DNA of 64,000 bases, from contig NZ_JBHSBN010000001.1 of NCBI RefSeq assembly GCF_042650605.1, positions 248,001 to 312,000 of the forward strand, in the 5' to 3' direction. Both the position numbers and the translations under genes were made by a program. The stretch comes from Micromonospora_J zhanjiangensis (GTDB lineage: Bacteria > Actinomycetota > Actinomycetes > Mycobacteriales > Micromonosporaceae). The notes beneath the pieces were generated by a model. The model made no database searches. It saw only the letters and a program-made list of their open reading frames with translations, and was not told where the DNA came from. This document shows, piece after piece, positions 57,002-64,000 of this stretch (position 1 is the first letter of the stretch; each line of letters opens with the position of its first letter).

Positions 57002-57290
57002 CTTCCTCCAACGCCATGAATGGCGGGGATTCCCTCCACGCTGCGCATGGAACGCGCAGCGTCCGGGCGGGTTCCTGTTTCACCGCGCGGTGCCGGGACG
57101 AGTCTCGGTCTTACCCGCGCTCCACAGGCGTTTTCCGTCTCCGCAAGCCCAGCGGCGACGTTTCGTGCTTGGACCCGGGCTTGGTTATCGCCCGGATCCG
57201 TTTCGACCGTACCACGGTCAACGGCACTGCTCGGGCCTTGGCGGCCCTCCCAGCGCGGGCCTTCACCCCGGCCTGAAGGCCGGAGCACTG
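56998..57290 (-). pseudogene. Relic of an IS605/IS1341-type element: 3' end of tnpB and right end
   Basis: The minus strand encodes VQARNVAAGLAETENACGARVRP, then in another frame AVKQEPARTLRVP, both typical of TnpB C-termini, and ends GAATCCCCGCC, a hairpin and GAGGAAGTCAA, the right-end form of these elements. The catalytic body is missing. At 57268-57283 CCGGCC-TGAA-GGCCGG could be the left-end hairpin. The retained part is where guide (omega) RNA would be encoded. Confidence 0.65.
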
Positions 57291-57366
57291 GCCCGCATTC
57301 CGGTAGCGACCGCGCGGCCAGCGGCCGGCGCACCCGGCGGGGGTCGGGCGGGTCGACCGACCCGGC

Positions 57367-58035
57367 TCAGGCCCGCAGGTAGGCCAGGACGGCCAGCACC
57401 CGGCGGTGCTGCTCGTCGTCGGGTGGCAGTTGGAGCTTGGTGAAGATGTTGCGGACGTGCTTCTCGACCGCACCGTCGCTGACCACCAGGGCGCGGGCGA
57501 TCGCCGTGTTCGACCGGCCCTCGGCCATCAGCCCGAGCACCTCCCGCTCGCGCGGGGTGAGCTGCTGCAACGGGTCGTCCCGGCGGCGCCGGACCAACAA
57601 CTGGCCGACCACCTCCGGATCGAGCACCGTGCCGCCGGCGGCGACCCGGTCCACCGCGTCCAGGAACTCGCCGACGTCGGCTACCCGGTCCTTGAGCAGA
57701 TAGCCGATGCCGCCGGCCGCGTTCTGGCCGCGGCTGGGCCGGACCGTGGCGAGCAGGTCGTCCGCGTACGACACCTCGACGTACTGGGAGAGCACCAGGA
57801 TCGGCGAACGGGGAACCAGCCGGCGGGCCTCGACCGCGGCGCGCAGCCCCTCGTCGGTGTGCGACGGGGGCATCCGGACGTCGACGATGGACACGTCGGG
57901 CCGGTGCGTCACCACGGCCTCGACCAGGGCCGGTCCGTCACCGACCGCGGCGACCACCTGGTGACCCTGCTCGGTCACCAGTCGGATCAGGCCCTCCCGC
58001 AGCAGGACGGCGTCGTCGGCGATCACTATGCGCAT
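57367..58035 (-). CDS. NarL/LuxR-family response regulator
   Basis: A 222-aa regulator: receiver MRIVIADDAVLLREGLIRLV with acceptor Asp in VSIVDVRMPPSHTDEG, then GGIGYLLKDRVADVGEFLDAV. The LuxR HTH is LTPREREVLGLMAEGRSNTAIARALVVSDGAVEKHVRNIFTKL. It partners the kinase at 58070, with 34 nt between them on the same strand. ATG 58035 starts the conserved strand. Confidence 0.92.
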   Translation of the reverse strand: MRIVIADDAVLLREGLIRLVTEQGHQVVAAVGDGPALVEAVVTHRPDVSIVDVRMPPSHTDEGLRAAVEARRLVPRSPILVLSQYVEVSYADDLLATVRPSRGQNAAGGIGYLLKDRVADVGEFLDAVDRVAAGGTVLDPEVVGQLLVRRRRDDPLQQLTPREREVLGLMAEGRSNTAIARALVVSDGAVEKHVRNIFTKLQLPPDDEQHRRVLAVLAYLRA

Positions 58036-58069
58036 GGCTGGTAGGTCCACCAGTCGTCCAGTCGGTTCG

Positions 58070-59365
58070 TCAGCAGGGCAGGTCGGCGTGGATCAAGGTC
58101 GGACCGCCCACCGGGCTGTCCACCGAGAGGGTACCGCCGGCCGCCCGTACCCGGTCGGCGATGCCGGCCAGGCCGTGGCCCTTGGCCAGGTGCGCGCCGC
58201 CCTCACCGTCGTCGGCCACCTCGATGACCAGCCGGTCGACCGCTCGCCGCACGGTGAGTCCGCAGGCGGTCGCCCGGCTGTGCTTGGCGACGTTGGTCAG
58301 TGCCTCGGCCACCACGAAGTAGGCCGCGCTCTCCACGCCGGGTTCCAACCGGCCGGCCGAGGTGCCCAACTCCGGATCGACGGTGAGTTCGATCGGGATG
58401 ATCCCCCGGGCGGCCAGGGCGGCCAGCGCGCTGGGCAGGCCCCGGTCGACCAGGATCGGCGGCGCGATCCCGCGGGACAGCGCGCGCAACTCGGCGAGCG
58501 TGTCGCGGGTCTGGGTGACCGCCTCGTCCAGAGCGCGACGGGCGGCCTCCGGGTCGCTGGTCAGCTGGTGGCGGACCCGGCCGAGATCCATGGCGAGCCG
58601 GACCAGCCGCTGCTGCGGTCCGTCGTGGATGTCACGTTCGAGTCGCCGCAACGCGGTGGCCTCGGCGGACTGGGCGGCGCGTTTCTGCTCCTCGAGGACC
58701 GTGATCCGGTTGCGCATCTCGGCCACGCCGGTCAGCAGCGCCTGGCCGGCGGCGGCCTGGAACAGGGCGCAGCCCCGGGCCACGATCGGCAGGGTGATCA
58801 GGAAGAACACCCCGAACGCGCTGTTCAGGCCGATCCGGGCGCCGGCCGAGTCGCCCAACCCCAGCAGCCCGCTCAACTCGCCGTTGCCGGGGGAGTGCGG
58901 CAGCGCCCAGTCGTACGCCCAGTAGAGGCAGCCGCAGACGGCGCCGGCCCACCAGACCACGGTGATCACGAAGGCGATGGCCGCCATCGGCAGCCGCAGG
59001 ACGGTGTGCGCGACGTCCAGCCACGACTGGGAGTCCGTGATCGGGACGAAGATCCGGCGCCAGGCGGTGGCGCCCGGTTGCGCGGCGAGGTACCGCGGGC
59101 GGACCCGGGGCTGGCGCAGCACCGCGGGCAACCGGAGCCGCTCGAGGTCGGCGAAGCCGCGGGCCACGTACAGCACGCCCGCGATGATCGGCAGGCCGAC
59201 GACCGTGACCACCAACCCCAGGCCGACCGCCAGGCCCACGACCACGACGACGAAACTGACCAGGGCGAGCGGGAGGCCGAGCAGGACGTACCCGGAATCG
59301 GCGCCGAGTTGGCGCATCATGCCGGGGTGCTGGGGGCCGGGGTCCGGCGTGGTGACGGTGGTCAT
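58070..59365 (-). CDS. Sensor histidine kinase with putative sensor domain
   Basis: A 431-aa kinase. Residues 15-190 form a membrane sensor of four helices (YVLLGLPLALVSFVVVVVGL; VVTVVGLPIIAGVLYVARGF; AAIAFVITVVWWAGAVCGCL; AFGVFFLITLPIVARGCAL) of the actinobacterial putative-sensor family. HisKA_3 follows, with phospho-His in RRLERDIHDGPQQRLVRLAM, then HATPase (AEALTNVAKHSRATA; GHGLAGIADRVRAAGG). TACCGT ends 7 nt before ATG 59365. Confidence 0.9.
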   Translation of the reverse strand: MTTVTTPDPGPQHPGMMRQLGADSGYVLLGLPLALVSFVVVVVGLAVGLGLVVTVVGLPIIAGVLYVARGFADLERLRLPAVLRQPRVRPRYLAAQPGATAWRRIFVPITDSQSWLDVAHTVLRLPMAAIAFVITVVWWAGAVCGCLYWAYDWALPHSPGNGELSGLLGLGDSAGARIGLNSAFGVFFLITLPIVARGCALFQAAAGQALLTGVAEMRNRITVLEEQKRAAQSAEATALRRLERDIHDGPQQRLVRLAMDLGRVRHQLTSDPEAARRALDEAVTQTRDTLAELRALSRGIAPPILVDRGLPSALAALAARGIIPIELTVDPELGTSAGRLEPGVESAAYFVVAEALTNVAKHSRATACGLTVRRAVDRLVIEVADDGEGGAHLAKGHGLAGIADRVRAAGGTLSVDSPVGGPTLIHADLPC

Positions 59366-59640
59366 GGTGACGACGGTAGGCAATGCCGCCGGAGATCCCC
59401 ATCCGGTCGGCCGGCATGTTATGGGTAGGGCTGGCACCACCGGATCGGACGGCCGCGGCCGGCGGGTCGGCGCTGCACGGGCCGCCCGCACCGGAACCAA
59501 GATCGACGGGTACGACTCGCCGGGTTGGCCGAAGAAGTCGGAATTGAGCAATAATCGCCAGCGGCCCGGGACGGCCGACTAAACGATCTTTGAAATGGAG
59601 CACCTGGTGGGAGTGGGCAGCGATTTATCAAGATCGCGAT

Positions 59641-59669
59641 TTGTGCACGCCTTCACAAGCGCCTACTCT
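59641..59669 (+). promoter_or_regulatory. Rex operator overlapping the rex-hemACD promoter
   Basis: TTGTGCACGCCTTCACAA (59641-59658) matches the Rex site TTGTGAANNNNTTCACAA with one mismatch. Its first six bases also form a -35 (TTGTGC), with TACTCT (59664-59669) 17 bp downstream as -10, so Rex would block its own promoter. The rest of the 412-bp gap 59366-59777 holds the kinase promoter and no gene. Confidence 0.7.
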
Positions 59670-59777
59670 GTAACTCCGACGAGCCCCGTTAGCACAGCCG
59701 GTCACAGCGGTTGTCGGCGGGCGTCCCACAGCGGCCCGCCGGTCTGGCTGGTCGAGGATCGCATCGCACGGAGTCAT

Positions 59778-60563
59778 ATGAGTCAGCACCGCCCCGCAGG
59801 CGCGTCCGGCAGCCCCGGTGTCGTCCCGGCACTTCCGGACCTCCCGGAGGCGACAGTGGCCCGGCTCCCCGAGTACCTCCGCGCCCTGCACCACCTCGCG
59901 GAGAGTGGTCACGACACCGTCTCCAGCGAGGGCCTGGCCTCGGCGGCGGGGGTGAACTCGGCGAAACTGCGCAAGGACCTGTCGCACCTCGGCTCGTACG
60001 GCACCCGGGGGGTCGGCTACGACGTCGCGCTGCTGGTCGAGCAGATCGAATACGTGCTCGGGCTCACCCAGCGGCGGGCGGTCGCCCTGGTCGGCGTGGG
60101 TAATCTCGGTCACGCTCTGGCCGGCTACGCCGGCTTCGGCACCCGGGGCTTCCGGATCGCGGCCCTGTTCGACGCCGACCCGGGCCGGGTGGGCGAGCAG
60201 ATCAACGGGCTGACCGTGCGGCACATCGACGAACTGCCGGCCTGTGCCGCACAGGAATCGATCGCGATCGGCGTGATCGCCACCCCGGCCCGGGCCGCCC
60301 AGACCGTCGCCGACCAGTTGGTCGCCGCCGGTGTGACGAGCATCCTCAACTTCGCCCCGTGCGTACTCTCGGTTCCGGAGGGGGTCGACGTGCGCAAGGT
60401 CGACCTCGCGATCGAGCTGCAGATACTGTCCTTCCACGAGCACCGCAAGGCGTCCCTGACGGCACTGCCCGACACCCCCGGAGCGGGCATCGCCGCGATC
60501 CCGAACCGGCTCGGCGGGGGCGGGCTCGGCTCATCCGGCACCCAGGAGGCGGTCGGCTCGTGA
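59778..60563 (+). CDS. rex: Redox-sensing transcriptional repressor Rex
   Basis: A 261-aa NADH/NAD+-sensing repressor. The winged helix is ATVARLPEYLRALHHLAESGHDTVSSEGLASAAGVNSAKLRKDLSHLGSYGTRGVGYDV. The Rossmann domain contains VALVGVGNLGHALAGYAGF and RIAALFDADPGRVG, and ends in the swapped helix around LAIELQILSFHE. ATG 59778 matches the usual family length. A Rex operator lies 120 bp upstream, and the stop overlaps hemA as GTGA, placing heme synthesis under redox control. Confidence 0.95.
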   Translation: MSQHRPAGASGSPGVVPALPDLPEATVARLPEYLRALHHLAESGHDTVSSEGLASAAGVNSAKLRKDLSHLGSYGTRGVGYDVALLVEQIEYVLGLTQRRAVALVGVGNLGHALAGYAGFGTRGFRIAALFDADPGRVGEQINGLTVRHIDELPACAAQESIAIGVIATPARAAQTVADQLVAAGVTSILNFAPCVLSVPEGVDVRKVDLAIELQILSFHEHRKASLTALPDTPGAGIAAIPNRLGGGGLGSSGTQEAVGS

Positions 60564-61912
60564 ACCTGATCGTCGTGGGCGCGTCCCACCGCACCACTCC
60601 GGTTTCCGTACTGGAGCGGCTGGCGGTGGCACCCGTCGACCAGTCACGCATCCTGGACCGGCTGCTCGCCCAGCCGTACGTGGGGGAGGCGGTGGTGGTC
60701 TCGACCTGCAACCGGGTCGAGGTCTACGCCGCCGTCTCCGGCTTCCACGGCGGGCTCGGCGACATCTGCGCGGTGCTCGCCGCGCACGCCGGGGAGCAGC
60801 CGGCCAGCCTGGCCAACCACTTCTACGTGCACTACGACGGCGCCGCCGTCGAGCACGCCTTCCGGGTGGCCGCCGGACTCGACTCGATGGTGGTCGGCGA
60901 GGCGCAGATCCTCGGTCAGCTCCGCGACGCGTACCACGCGGCGACCGAGGTGGACGCCGCCGGCCGGCTGCTGCACGAGCTGATGCAGCAGGCGCTGCGG
61001 GTCGGCAAGCGGGCGCACGCCGAGACCGGTATCGACCGGGCCGGCCAGAGCGTGGTCAGCGCGGCCGTCGACGTCGCCGCCGGCCACTTCCCGGACGGGC
61101 TGCCCGGCCGGCCGGCGCTGGTGATCGGTGCCGGCGCGATGGGCGCGCTGTCCGTGGCCACCCTGTCCCGACTCGGCGTCGGGCCGCTGACCGTCACCAG
61201 CCGGGGGGCCGACCGGACGGTCCGGCTGGCCGAGACGTACGGCGCGACGGCGCTGCCGATCGCCGAACTGCCGGCGGCGCTGCGCGAGGTGGACGTGGTG
61301 GTCACCGCCACCGGGTCCACCACGCCGGTGCTCACCCGGGAGACGGTCGGCCCGGCGTTGGCGCAGCGGTCCGGTCACCGGTCCGGACCGTTGGTCCTGC
61401 TCGACCTGGCGGTGCCGCGCGACGTCGAACCGGCGGTCGCCGAACTGCCCGGCGTCGTGGTCGTCGACATCGACGGGCTGGCCGCCGGACTCGCCGACGG
61501 ACCGGCCGCCGCCGACACCGCTGCCGTACGGCAGATCGTGCTGGCCGAGGTCGAGGCGTTCACCACCTGGCTGCGCGGCGCCGACGTGGCGCCGACCGTG
61601 GCGGCGCTGCGCAGCCGCGCCGAGGACGTGGTCACCGCCGAGCTGCGCCGGCTCAACCACCGGCGCCCCGAGCTGACCGACGACCAGCGGGCCGAGGTGG
61701 CCCGCACCGTGCACCGGGTGGTGCAACGACTGCTGCACTCGCCGACCGTACGGGTCCGGCAGCTCGCCGCCGAACCCGGCGGCGACCAGTACGCCGCGCT
61801 GCTGCGCGAGCTGTTCGACCTGGACGTGCCGCCGACCGCGGGGGCGGCCGACGTCGTCCCGGACCTCTCCGCGCCGGCCGGGTCGCACCGGCCCTCTGGA
61901 GGTGACCGATGA
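60560..61912 (+). CDS. hemA: Glutamyl-tRNA reductase
   Basis: A 450-aa enzyme reducing Glu-tRNA to glutamate-1-semialdehyde, the first step of C5 tetrapyrrole synthesis. VVSTCNRVEVYA carries the nucleophile Cys50. DSMVVGEAQILGQLRDAY, the NADPH site ALVIGAGAMGALSVATLSRLG and the dimerisation helices (VVTAELRRLNHRRPELTD) are intact. It is second in the rex-hemA-hemC-hemD operon, with 4-nt overlaps on both sides. Confidence 0.97.
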   Translation: MNLIVVGASHRTTPVSVLERLAVAPVDQSRILDRLLAQPYVGEAVVVSTCNRVEVYAAVSGFHGGLGDICAVLAAHAGEQPASLANHFYVHYDGAAVEHAFRVAAGLDSMVVGEAQILGQLRDAYHAATEVDAAGRLLHELMQQALRVGKRAHAETGIDRAGQSVVSAAVDVAAGHFPDGLPGRPALVIGAGAMGALSVATLSRLGVGPLTVTSRGADRTVRLAETYGATALPIAELPAALREVDVVVTATGSTTPVLTRETVGPALAQRSGHRSGPLVLLDLAVPRDVEPAVAELPGVVVVDIDGLAAGLADGPAAADTAAVRQIVLAEVEAFTTWLRGADVAPTVAALRSRAEDVVTAELRRLNHRRPELTDDQRAEVARTVHRVVQRLLHSPTVRVRQLAAEPGGDQYAALLRELFDLDVPPTAGAADVVPDLSAPAGSHRPSGGDR

Positions 61913-62877
61913 GCGCCCCGTTGCGACTGGGTACCCGGGGCAGCGCCCTGGCGATGGCCCAGTCCGGCCACGTGGCCGACGCCGTCCGGGCCGCCACCGG
62001 CCGCGAGGTCGAACTGGTCGAGGTGATCACCGCCGGCGACCGGTCCAGCGCGCCGGTGCAGCGGCTGGGTGTCGGCGTGTTCGTCTCCGCGCTGCGCGAC
62101 GCCCTGCTGGCCCGCGAGATCGACTTCGCCGTGCACTCCTACAAGGACCTGCCCACCGGCGGTGAGGGTGGGCTGCACATCGCCGCGGTACCGCCCCGCG
62201 AGGACCCGCGCGACGCGCTTGTCGCCCGCGACGGTCGTACCCTGGCGGAGCTGCCCCCCGGTGCCACGGTCGGCACCGGGGCGCTGCGCCGGATCGCCCA
62301 ACTGAACGCGCTCGGGCTCCAGTTGACGGCCCAACCCATCCGCGGCAACGTGGACAGCCGCATCCGGCGCGCGCTGGGTGCGGACGCGGATCTCGACGCG
62401 GTGGTGCTGGCCCGGGCCGGGCTGGCCCGGCTGGGTCGTACCGCCGAGATCACCGAGACGCTCGATCCGATGCTGATGCTGCCCGCGCCCGCCCAGGGTG
62501 CCCTCGCGGTGGAGTGCCGGATCGACGCCCTGGACCTGGTCGAGCAGCTCGCGTTGCTCGACCACGCACCGACCCGGGCCGCGGTCACCGCGGAACGGGC
62601 GTTGCTCGCCACCCTGGAGGCCGGGTGCAGTGCCCCGGTCGCCGCCTACGCGGAACTCGCCGAAGGCGACGACCGCGAAGAGATCTACCTGCGCGGGGCG
62701 GTGATCAGCCCGGACGGTTCGCGAGACATCCGGCTGTCCCGCACCGGTACGCCCGCCGACGCGGCGGAGATCGGCAAGGCACTCGCCGCCGAACTCCTCG
62801 AACTCGGCGCCGACTCGATCCTCGGCCCGCCCGGTGGGCCCGGCACGAGGACCCAGCAATTTGGGAGCACAGAATGA
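61909..62877 (+). CDS. hemC: Porphobilinogen deaminase
   Basis: A 322-aa hydroxymethylbilane synthase: LRLGTRGSALAMAQSGHVADAV, the DFAVHSYKDLPT motif, NVDSRIRRALG and the dipyrromethane cofactor Cys240 in LEAGCSAPVAAYAEL. It converts four porphobilinogens to hydroxymethylbilane. ATGA overlaps join it to hemA and hemD. Confidence 0.97.
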   Translation: MSAPLRLGTRGSALAMAQSGHVADAVRAATGREVELVEVITAGDRSSAPVQRLGVGVFVSALRDALLAREIDFAVHSYKDLPTGGEGGLHIAAVPPREDPRDALVARDGRTLAELPPGATVGTGALRRIAQLNALGLQLTAQPIRGNVDSRIRRALGADADLDAVVLARAGLARLGRTAEITETLDPMLMLPAPAQGALAVECRIDALDLVEQLALLDHAPTRAAVTAERALLATLEAGCSAPVAAYAELAEGDDREEIYLRGAVISPDGSRDIRLSRTGTPADAAEIGKALAAELLELGADSILGPPGGPGTRTQQFGSTE

Positions 62878-64000
62878 CCCGCACCCGTAAGCCCGCAGGC
62901 CACATCGCGTTCGTCGGGGCCGGCCCCGGCGACCCTGGCCTGCTGACCCGTCGGGCGCACGACGCCCTGGTCGACGCGGACCAGGTGGTCTTCGACCGGG
63001 GCGTCCCCGAGGGGCTGCTCGACGCCATCCGCGCCGAAGCCCGCTCCGACGCCCAGTTCAGCCCCGCCGAGGGTGCCCCCGGTGACGTGGCGAAGGTGCT
63101 GCTGTCGGCGGCCCGCTCGGGCCTGGCGGCGGTGCACCTGGTCGCCGGGGACCCGTTCGGGCACGACACGGTGGTCAAGGAGGTGCAGGCGGTGGCCCGC
63201 ACCGCCGTGCCGTTCGAGGTGATCCCGGGGGTCGGCCAGGCCGAGGGCGTGGCCAGCTACGCCGGCGTGCCGCTGCCCGGGGTGCGCACCGCGGCCGACG
63301 TCGACGACGTCGCCACGCTGGACTTCGAGGCCCTCGCCGCGGCGGTGGCCCGCGGTACGCTGGCGCTGGCGGTGGACGCCGGTGACCTCGCGGCGGTCCG
63401 GGACGGTCTGCTGGCCGCCGGGGTCGACGGCGCGACGGCGGTCGGCGTGACCGGCGACGGCACCGGCGAGACGCAGTACACCACCACGTCGAGCGTGGAC
63501 AGCTTCGTCGCCGCGGCGCTGGGTTTCACCGGCCGGGTCGTGCTCACCGTCGGCGCCGGCGTCACCGCCCGGGACAAGCTGAGCTGGTGGGAGAACCGCC
63601 CGCTGTACGGCTGGAAGGTGCTGGTCCCGCGCACCAAGGAGCAGGCCGGCGTGATGAGCGCCCGGCTGCGGGCGTACGGGGCGATCCCGTGCGAGGTGCC
63701 GACCATCGCGGTCGAGCCGCCGCGCACCCCGGCGCAGATGGAACGGGCGGTCAAGGGCCTGGTCGACGGCCGGTACGCCTGGGTCATCTTCACCTCGGTC
63801 AACGCCGTCCGCGCGGTCTGGGAGAAGTTCGCCGAGCACGGCCTGGACGCCCGGCACTTCGGCGGCGTCAAGATTGCCTGTGTCGGCGAGGCGACGGCCG
63901 GGGCGGTCCGCGCCTTCGGCATCCAGCCGGAGCTGGTGCCCGCCGGTGAGCAGTCGTCCGAGGGACTGCTGGCCGAGTTCTCCCCGCACGACGAGATCCT
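62874..64000 (+). CDS. hemD: HemD-type fusion: uroporphyrinogen methyltransferase-like plus uroporphyrinogen-III synthase (partial)
   Basis: The frame is open from ATG 62874 to the window edge (375 codons) and the 3' end is missing. Residues 10-240 resemble SUMT/CobA (AFVGAGPGDPGLLTRRAHDAL), but the usual RLKGGDPFVFGRG block reads HLVAGDPFGHDTVVKE, as I recall for mycobacterial HemD. From about residue 245 a uroporphyrinogen-III synthase domain begins (GWKVLVPRTKEQAGVMSARLRAYG; WVIFTSVNAVRAVWEKF). Methyltransferase activity is doubtful, while synthase activity is likely. ATGA overlap with hemC. Confidence 0.92.
   Translation, partial: MTRTRKPAGHIAFVGAGPGDPGLLTRRAHDALVDADQVVFDRGVPEGLLDAIRAEARSDAQFSPAEGAPGDVAKVLLSAARSGLAAVHLVAGDPFGHDTVVKEVQAVARTAVPFEVIPGVGQAEGVASYAGVPLPGVRTAADVDDVATLDFEALAAAVARGTLALAVDAGDLAAVRDGLLAAGVDGATAVGVTGDGTGETQYTTTSSVDSFVAAALGFTGRVVLTVGAGVTARDKLSWWENRPLYGWKVLVPRTKEQAGVMSARLRAYGAIPCEVPTIAVEPPRTPAQMERAVKGLVDGRYAWVIFTSVNAVRAVWEKFAEHGLDARHFGGVKIACVGEATAGAVRAFGIQPELVPAGEQSSEGLLAEFSPHDEI

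Noticed and set aside
1..64000. CRISPR array, tRNA or rRNA genes
   Set aside because: No regularly spaced repeats, no cloverleaf-like anticodon/T-arm set and no ribosomal RNA sequence were seen on reading both strands.

Overview
This is 64 kb of chromosome from a high-GC actinomycete, most likely a Micromonosporaceae (Micromonospora or a close relative). The evidence is strong G/C third-position bias, the mycothiol gene mshA, the 33-residue ribosomal protein bS22, a BldN-type sigma factor with an RsbN-like partner, Rex with hemA-hemC-hemD, and SenX3-RegX3-PhoU. No rRNA, tRNA or CRISPR array was seen. The last gene (hemD-type) runs off the right edge.

Backbone: much of the window follows, from memory, the order of the mycobacterial block Rv0474-Rv0511. 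The pieces are the XRE regulator, an HbhA-like protein and DUF2516 (6.6-8.3 kb); murB (22.2 kb); mshA, ybjN, gpmA, phoU, senX3, regX3, an Rv0495c-like protein, Ppx/GppA and a sugar-phosphate isomerase-like protein (25.2-37.2 kb); an excisionase-like HTH protein, bS22, an epimerase, an acyltransferase and a SerB-like HAD phosphatase (47.7-51.4 kb); then glutaredoxin, rex, hemA, hemC and hemD (56-64 kb). Lineage-specific material sits between these pieces.

Layout. 0-6.5 kb: winged-helix protein, DsrE protein, nitrobindin-like protein, Fur, YgfZ, BKACE and asparaginase. 8.3-18 kb: hydrolase, a class A PBP whose transpeptidase motifs are degenerate, AlaX, an SDR, a WYL regulator, and a four-gene ABC transporter/two-component operon. 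18-22 kb: EI24 protein, macro-domain protein, then a 0.93-kb mini-element bounded by a 27-nt direct repeat that copies the macro gene's 3' end, then LacI and a mycothiol-dependent isomerase-like protein. 28-40 kb: MFS transporter, phosphate regulation, exopolyphosphatase, CGNR protein, glutathionylspermidine synthase-like protein and proline dehydrogenase. 40.4-45.6 kb: an accessory segment with a DivIVA-like protein, a minimal GntR, an AAA ATPase plus RloB-like TOPRIM pair (candidate phage defence), a kinase and a flavin monooxygenase. 51.5-54 kb: an RsbN-like protein, BldN-like sigma and a newly noted coupled leader ORF. 57 kb: the relic 3' end of an IS605-type tnpB, then a NarL-type two-component pair.

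Cross-cutting patterns: about two dozen genes have a -10-like hexamer ending 6-8 nt before the start codon, which points to leaderless mRNAs and was used to choose starts. Several genes are preceded by short ORFs joined to them by GTGA overlaps. Gene ends carry long hairpins whose arms differ, two of which share a loop core.
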